NCBI GenBank assembly: GCA_964580055.1
Contig: CAZOJI010000015.1
Coordinates: forward strand, 1-64,000
Reading direction: 5' to 3'
Length of the DNA: 64,000 bases
Origin: JBDGYW01 sp964580055
GTDB lineage: Bacteria; Gemmatimonadota; Gemmatimonadetes; Gemmatimonadales; GWC2-71-9
A program made the position numbers and the translations under genes. A model generated the notes under the pieces. That model saw only the letters and a program-made list of their open reading frames with translations. It did not search any database and was not told the origin of the DNA. Below are positions 61,827 through 64,000 of this stretch, piece after piece (position 1 is the stretch's first letter; each line of letters opens with the position of its first letter).

Positions 61827-63250
61827 AAGGACCATACATCATGCAGGAGACCAAAGTGAGGCGAAGAACCTGGCTGTGGCCATGTGTTCTCTACTCGCTG
61901 CTCGGATCTGCGCCCGCGGATGCGCAGCAGCCACCCGAGAAAGACTCGTTGCGACTATCCCTGGACCGAGCAGTCACTCGAGTTTTGGAACAGAGCGAGG
62001 AAATCGCGGCGGCCAGGGCGCAGATAGATCAGGCCGAGTCGCAAGTCACGCAGGCTACCGCCGGCGCCTTACCCCAGTTGTCGACCAACCTCACGTACAA
62101 TCGTGCCATAAGAACCATCTTTGACGACATCGGCGGGCCGCAACCAGCTGAGCCCGACACCTCCGGGGGTGGTTTTGCAGATCTGTTCAAGGACCTGCCG
62201 TTCGGTCGTCCCAACAACTACATAGCCACCTTTCAGCTCTCTCAGCTCCTGTGGTCCGGCGGGACGGTAGGTGCCGCTCGGGACGTGGCCCAACATTTCC
62301 GCTCGGCTTCAAGGGACCAGCTGGAGGAGACAAGGGCAGATCTGACTTTCCAGGTAAGGATCGGGTACTTCTACGCCGTTCTCGCCAAGCGCCTTCACGA
62401 GATCGCGGTCGAGAGCCGCAGAGTAGCTGACGAGCACCTGCAACAGGTCGAATCCTTTTACCAGGCCGGCACTGCTTCCGAGTTCGACCTGCTGAGGGCA
62501 CGTGTGGAACGGGAGAACCGTGAGCCCGCGGTGGTGCAGGCGGAGAACGCTTCGGACTTGGCGGTGCTCGAACTGAAGCGCCTCGTGAATATCCCCGCAG
62601 ATCAACCGCTGGCGCTCACCACCCAACTGGAGCCGGACACGGTACAGGTAGACAGGGACGACTTGGCACGCTTCGTGGGCCAACGGCCGGCTCTGAGGGC
62701 CGCTGAGGAGAATGTCGCGATGCGCGAAGGTGCCGTGCGAATCTATCGTGGCCAATCGTTGCCTTCAGTGCGGCTGCTCGGCAACATGGGTTTCCAGGCA
62801 TTTCCGGACAATGCACTTCCACCCGGCTTCGACGAATGGCGTGAGGATTGGAACGTATCTGTGGCGGTGAGCTGGAGTCCTTTCGATGGTTTGCGCACGC
62901 GCGGGCTGATCGGTGAGGCGCAGGCGCAGTTGCGACAAGCTCACGTTGCGGAGGCACAGCTCAGAGAGGGTCTGGAGATGGAGTTGGCCGCGGCGATGGC
63001 CGAGTATCGCAGGAGCCGGGCTCAGATCAATGTGACACGAGAGACAGTGGCTCTTGCCGAGCGAACACTGGAGTTGGCGGAGGTGAGGTACTCCAACGGT
63101 TTATCTACCCAACTCGAAGTATCCGACGCGGCTCTCCTCCTCGATCAAGCTCGCGTCAATCACGTTCAGGCTCAACACGACTATGCAAAAGCACTCGCTC
63201 GACTAGAACGAACGAGCGGAGGCCAAATCCAGTTATTGAGGTTCCAATGA
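61823..63250 (+). CDS. TolC family outer membrane efflux protein
   Basis: A 475-residue outer-membrane factor. It has a signal peptide (LYSLLGSAPADAQQ) and the two TolC repeats of coiled-coil hairpins (ARAQIDQAESQVTQATAG; ELAAAMAEYRRSRAQINVT), with the typical VRYSNGLSTQLEVSDA-like block near the end. It would form the trimeric exit duct for the adaptor and a pump encoded beyond the window. The ATG at 61823 overlaps the TetR stop; an ATG six codons on is possible. Confidence 0.9.
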   Translation: MKGPYIMQETKVRRRTWLWPCVLYSLLGSAPADAQQPPEKDSLRLSLDRAVTRVLEQSEEIAAARAQIDQAESQVTQATAGALPQLSTNLTYNRAIRTIFDDIGGPQPAEPDTSGGGFADLFKDLPFGRPNNYIATFQLSQLLWSGGTVGAARDVAQHFRSASRDQLEETRADLTFQVRIGYFYAVLAKRLHEIAVESRRVADEHLQQVESFYQAGTASEFDLLRARVERENREPAVVQAENASDLAVLELKRLVNIPADQPLALTTQLEPDTVQVDRDDLARFVGQRPALRAAEENVAMREGAVRIYRGQSLPSVRLLGNMGFQAFPDNALPPGFDEWREDWNVSVAVSWSPFDGLRTRGLIGEAQAQLRQAHVAEAQLREGLEMELAAAMAEYRRSRAQINVTRETVALAERTLELAEVRYSNGLSTQLEVSDAALLLDQARVNHVQAQHDYAKALARLERTSGGQIQLLRFQ

Positions 63251-64000
63251 TCAAGCGTTTGTTCTTTGGAGTAATCGTACTTGGCCTGGTGGCCTTGGCG
63301 GTCTTGCGGGTCGTACAGGCCTCCGTTCAGGAGGAACCGCCACCCGACGTGGAAGAGATCCGGCGTGACTCCGGAATTCCTGTCGAGGTAGCTCGGGTGG
63401 AATCCGGTCCCCTGGTTGTGACCCGCGACTTCACCGGAACTGTCCGGGGCATACGGAGCGCGACGATCAGAGCGCGAACCAGTGACGAGATCGTAGAGGT
63501 TTCCGTGCGAGAGGGAAAAAGGGTGAATACCGGAGACGTCTTGATCCGTCAATCGCCGGAAGGATCGATGGCGTCCGTCAGACAGGCGGAAGCCGCGTAC
63601 GATCAAGCCAGTCGAAACGTGGAGAGGCTGAGGCCGCTCCGCGAGCAGGGCGCGATCAGCGAACAAGATTGGGACAACGCGGTCACGGCGATGTCGGTAG
63701 CGGAAGCCAACCTCGAAGCCGCACGGCGTTCGGTTGAGTTCGTCAGCCCGATCGACGGCGTAGTCACCGACGTCTTGGAGACCAGAGGCACGGTGCCCTC
63801 GCCCGGCGACCCACTGGTGAGAGTGTCCGACCTGTCTCAGCTAAGAGTCTTGCTCGAGGTCAGCACCTCACAGGCCAGCGAGTTGGAAGTGGGACAGTTA
63901 GCGTCGCTGCCGGCTCACGGGTTGGAGGGTCGAGTGTCGCGAATCGCCTTGGAGGCTGATCCCACGACGCGCCTGCTACAGATCGAGCTGACATTTCCGG
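63247..64000 (+). CDS. RND-type efflux periplasmic adaptor, 3' partial
   Basis: The ATG at 63247 overlaps the TolC stop (ATGA). The 251 visible residues begin with a membrane anchor (FFGVIVLGLVALAVLRVV). The first lipoyl half-motif follows (DEIVEVSVREGKRVNTGDVL), then a short helical hairpin (AAYDQASRNVERLRPLREQG) and the second half-motif (SPIDGVVTDVLETRGTVPSP). The frame is open to the end of the window. The order TetR-TolC-adaptor predicts an RND pump gene next. Confidence 0.9.
   Translation, partial: MIKRLFFGVIVLGLVALAVLRVVQASVQEEPPPDVEEIRRDSGIPVEVARVESGPLVVTRDFTGTVRGIRSATIRARTSDEIVEVSVREGKRVNTGDVLIRQSPEGSMASVRQAEAAYDQASRNVERLRPLREQGAISEQDWDNAVTAMSVAEANLEAARRSVEFVSPIDGVVTDVLETRGTVPSPGDPLVRVSDLSQLRVLLEVSTSQASELEVGQLASLPAHGLEGRVSRIALEADPTTRLLQIELTFP

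Overview
The window is a scaffold, not a finished contig: two runs of exactly 100 N (24808-24907 and 58103-58202) mark assembly gaps. The organism is a diderm bacterium with moderately high GC. It has TonB-dependent receptors (one with a carboxypeptidase-regulatory domain), RND efflux, TolC, Tat-exported enzymes and decayed MacB/ADOP-type permease fragments. This mix, with a DUF6599/DUF362/Fe-S aldo-keto reductase cluster, fits Gemmatimonadota or a neighbouring phylum. That placement is inference. No rRNA, tRNA, CRISPR array or intact insertion sequence was recognised.

Layout. 1-1.8 kb: accessory genes (Uma2 fragment, permease remnant, RHH-PIN toxin-antitoxin pair, cyclophilin-like protein). 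1.8-16.5 kb: a probable light-controlled region. A CarH/LitR-type MerR-B12 photoreceptor (14502-15482) lies behind a perfect palindrome with a -35 box on each strand. A near-copy of that palindrome (3787-3808) lies in front of an operon for a 59-aa ORF, an FAD oxidoreductase, DUF1365, two cyclopropane-fatty-acid-synthase-type methyltransferases, DUF1295, a class II photolyase and an SRPBCC protein. Two nearly identical 62-aa proteins of unknown function bracket this operon; one sits divergently on the shared operator. A TonB receptor diverges from carH, and a cystathionine beta-synthase-like gene follows it.

16.7-40 kb: mostly ordinary metabolism and transport. It holds a CusB/CusA-type metal efflux pair, three PLP enzymes (counting the CBS), a Tat M24 peptidase broken by a gap, ChaN, TypA, a deacetylase lipoprotein, a TAXI-TRAP transporter, a chalcone-isomerase-like protein, a TonB receptor, a three-PAS protein without output domain, DUF1846 and an ATC-hydrolase-like protein.

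40-47 kb: a divergent cluster with Tat signals on two aldo-keto reductases fused to bis-[4Fe-4S] ferredoxin domains, a DUF362 protein and a ferredoxin, plus DUF6599 and a NapH-like membrane Fe-S protein. It looks like an extracytoplasmic redox system with no assigned substrate. A third paralogous reductase lies at 58.2-59.5 kb. 47-61 kb: glycolytic genes, namely two paralogous phosphofructokinases around a divergent phosphoglycerate kinase and a class II aldolase. They are interrupted by a Cys-rich lipoprotein and an 1892-aa Ig-like/RCC1 surface lipoprotein. 61.1-64 kb: a TetR-TolC-adaptor efflux operon running off the end.

The two most interesting parts are the palindrome-linked light regulon with its twin small proteins, and the Tat aldo-keto-reductase/ferredoxin cluster.
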